In this document: one piece after another, positions 5,950-6,283 of the stretch
How the letters are laid out: each line of letters opens with the position of its first letter
How positions within the stretch are numbered: position 1 is the stretch's first letter
Origin: Syntrophaceae bacterium UBA4778
Lineage (GTDB): Bacteria > Desulfobacterota > Syntrophia > Syntrophales > UBA4778
NCBI GenBank assembly: GCA_002403175.1
Contig: DHHG01000248.1
Coordinates: 1 to 6,283 of the forward strand
Direction of reading: 5' to 3'
Length of the DNA: 6,283 nt
Program-made: the position numbers and the translations under genes
Notes under the pieces: generated by a model
The model's input: the letters and a program-made list of their open reading frames with translations, nothing else
Told to the model about the DNA's origin: nothing
Databases searched by the model: none

Positions 5950-6283
5950 ACAAACGTATTTCTATCCAATTTCTCCAATGCTTCTCTCATGAGAGCGGCA
6001 GATCTCGCAAATTCTTCTGCAGTCCGGCTGTCCAGCTTCAGCTCCAATATCCGCTCGACCCCATTCGCTCCCAGAACGCAGGGGACCCCGATCGAAATCC
6101 CCGAAAAGCCGTATTCTCCTTCCAGAGGAACCGAAACGCCCATGACCCGTTTCCGGTCATTTAAAACAGCTTCCGCCATAATCGCAATTACCACTGCCGG
6201 AGCGTAAACCGTGCCCCCTTTGAATTTTATGACCTGGGCGCCGGAACATCTTGTACGATCTACAATTTCCGCTATCTTTTCTT
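5943..6283 (-). CDS. mdh: Malate dehydrogenase, LDH-like type, C-terminal part
   Basis: This gene encodes the NAD-dependent enzyme interconverting malate and oxaloacetate in the cytoplasm (TCA cycle and related pathways). The frame runs open off the right edge, leaving 112 codons of an enzyme usually about 310 residues long, ending at TAA 5945-5943. The visible part is the C-terminal substrate-binding domain. It starts with EKIAEIVDRTRCSGAQVIKF, then GGTVYAPA, RKRVMGVSVPLEGEYGF, the diagnostic IGVPCVLGANGVERILEL, and a final amphipathic helix ending LEKLDRNTFVP. The NAD-binding Rossmann fold and the catalytic His and Arg residues lie beyond the edge. GGT replaces the commoner GSA before YAPA. 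An L-lactate dehydrogenase is a less likely alternative that cannot be fully excluded without the substrate-specificity loop. It converges on the unknown gene with 25 nt between stop codons. Confidence 0.9.
   Translation of the reverse strand, partial: EKIAEIVDRTRCSGAQVIKFKGGTVYAPAVVIAIMAEAVLNDRKRVMGVSVPLEGEYGFSGISIGVPCVLGANGVERILELKLDSRTAEEFARSAALMREALEKLDRNTFVP

Noticed and set aside
1..6283. CRISPR array, tRNA, rRNA, insertion sequence or phage remnant
   Set aside because: There are no spaced direct repeats, no tRNA-like cloverleaf, no transposase or integrase frame, and no break in gene order or composition.

Overview
The window looks like ordinary chromosomal DNA from a Gram-negative bacterium of intermediate GC content. 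It contains no mobile element, CRISPR array, tRNA or rRNA. The protein style, the tight liv gene cluster, the GTG and TTG starts and an LDH-type malate dehydrogenase suggest a deltaproteobacterium (Desulfobacterota, perhaps Syntrophales-like). That placement is inference from protein flavour, not from a phylogenetic marker.

Region 1 (1-4532, + strand) is a nearly complete branched-chain amino acid (HAAT-family) ABC transporter operon in the order livK-livH-livM-livG-livF. The first gene is cut by the left edge. It encodes the periplasmic binding protein, followed by two inner-membrane permeases and two cytoplasmic ATPases. livH is set off from livK by a 111-nt spacer and has no visible ribosome binding site. 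From livH onward the genes are packed: a 9-nt gap, then a 20-nt overlap, then an ATGA overlap. This indicates co-transcription and translational coupling. The livG start is best placed at GTG 3052.

Region 2 (4533-5223, + strand) has an AT-rich spacer carrying a promoter-like element and a striking 17-bp dyad. It leads into a monocistronic left-handed beta-helix (hexapeptide repeat) acyltransferase.

Region 3 (5224-5917, + strand) is a spacer with a second promoter-like element and several short inverted repeats. It leads to a 169-174 residue protein that I do not recognise.

Region 4 (5917-6283, - strand) is the C-terminal 112 codons of a malate dehydrogenase. It converges on the unknown gene, and an intrinsic-terminator-like hairpin overlaps its stop codon.

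The liv genes form one transport machine. The acyltransferase, the unknown protein and malate dehydrogenase are separate transcription units with no evident functional link to it. I found no sign of a novel multi-gene system. The points most worth a second look are the unrecognised gene and its structured leader, the dyad over the acyltransferase promoter, and the complementary asymmetry of the LivG and LivF ATPase motifs.
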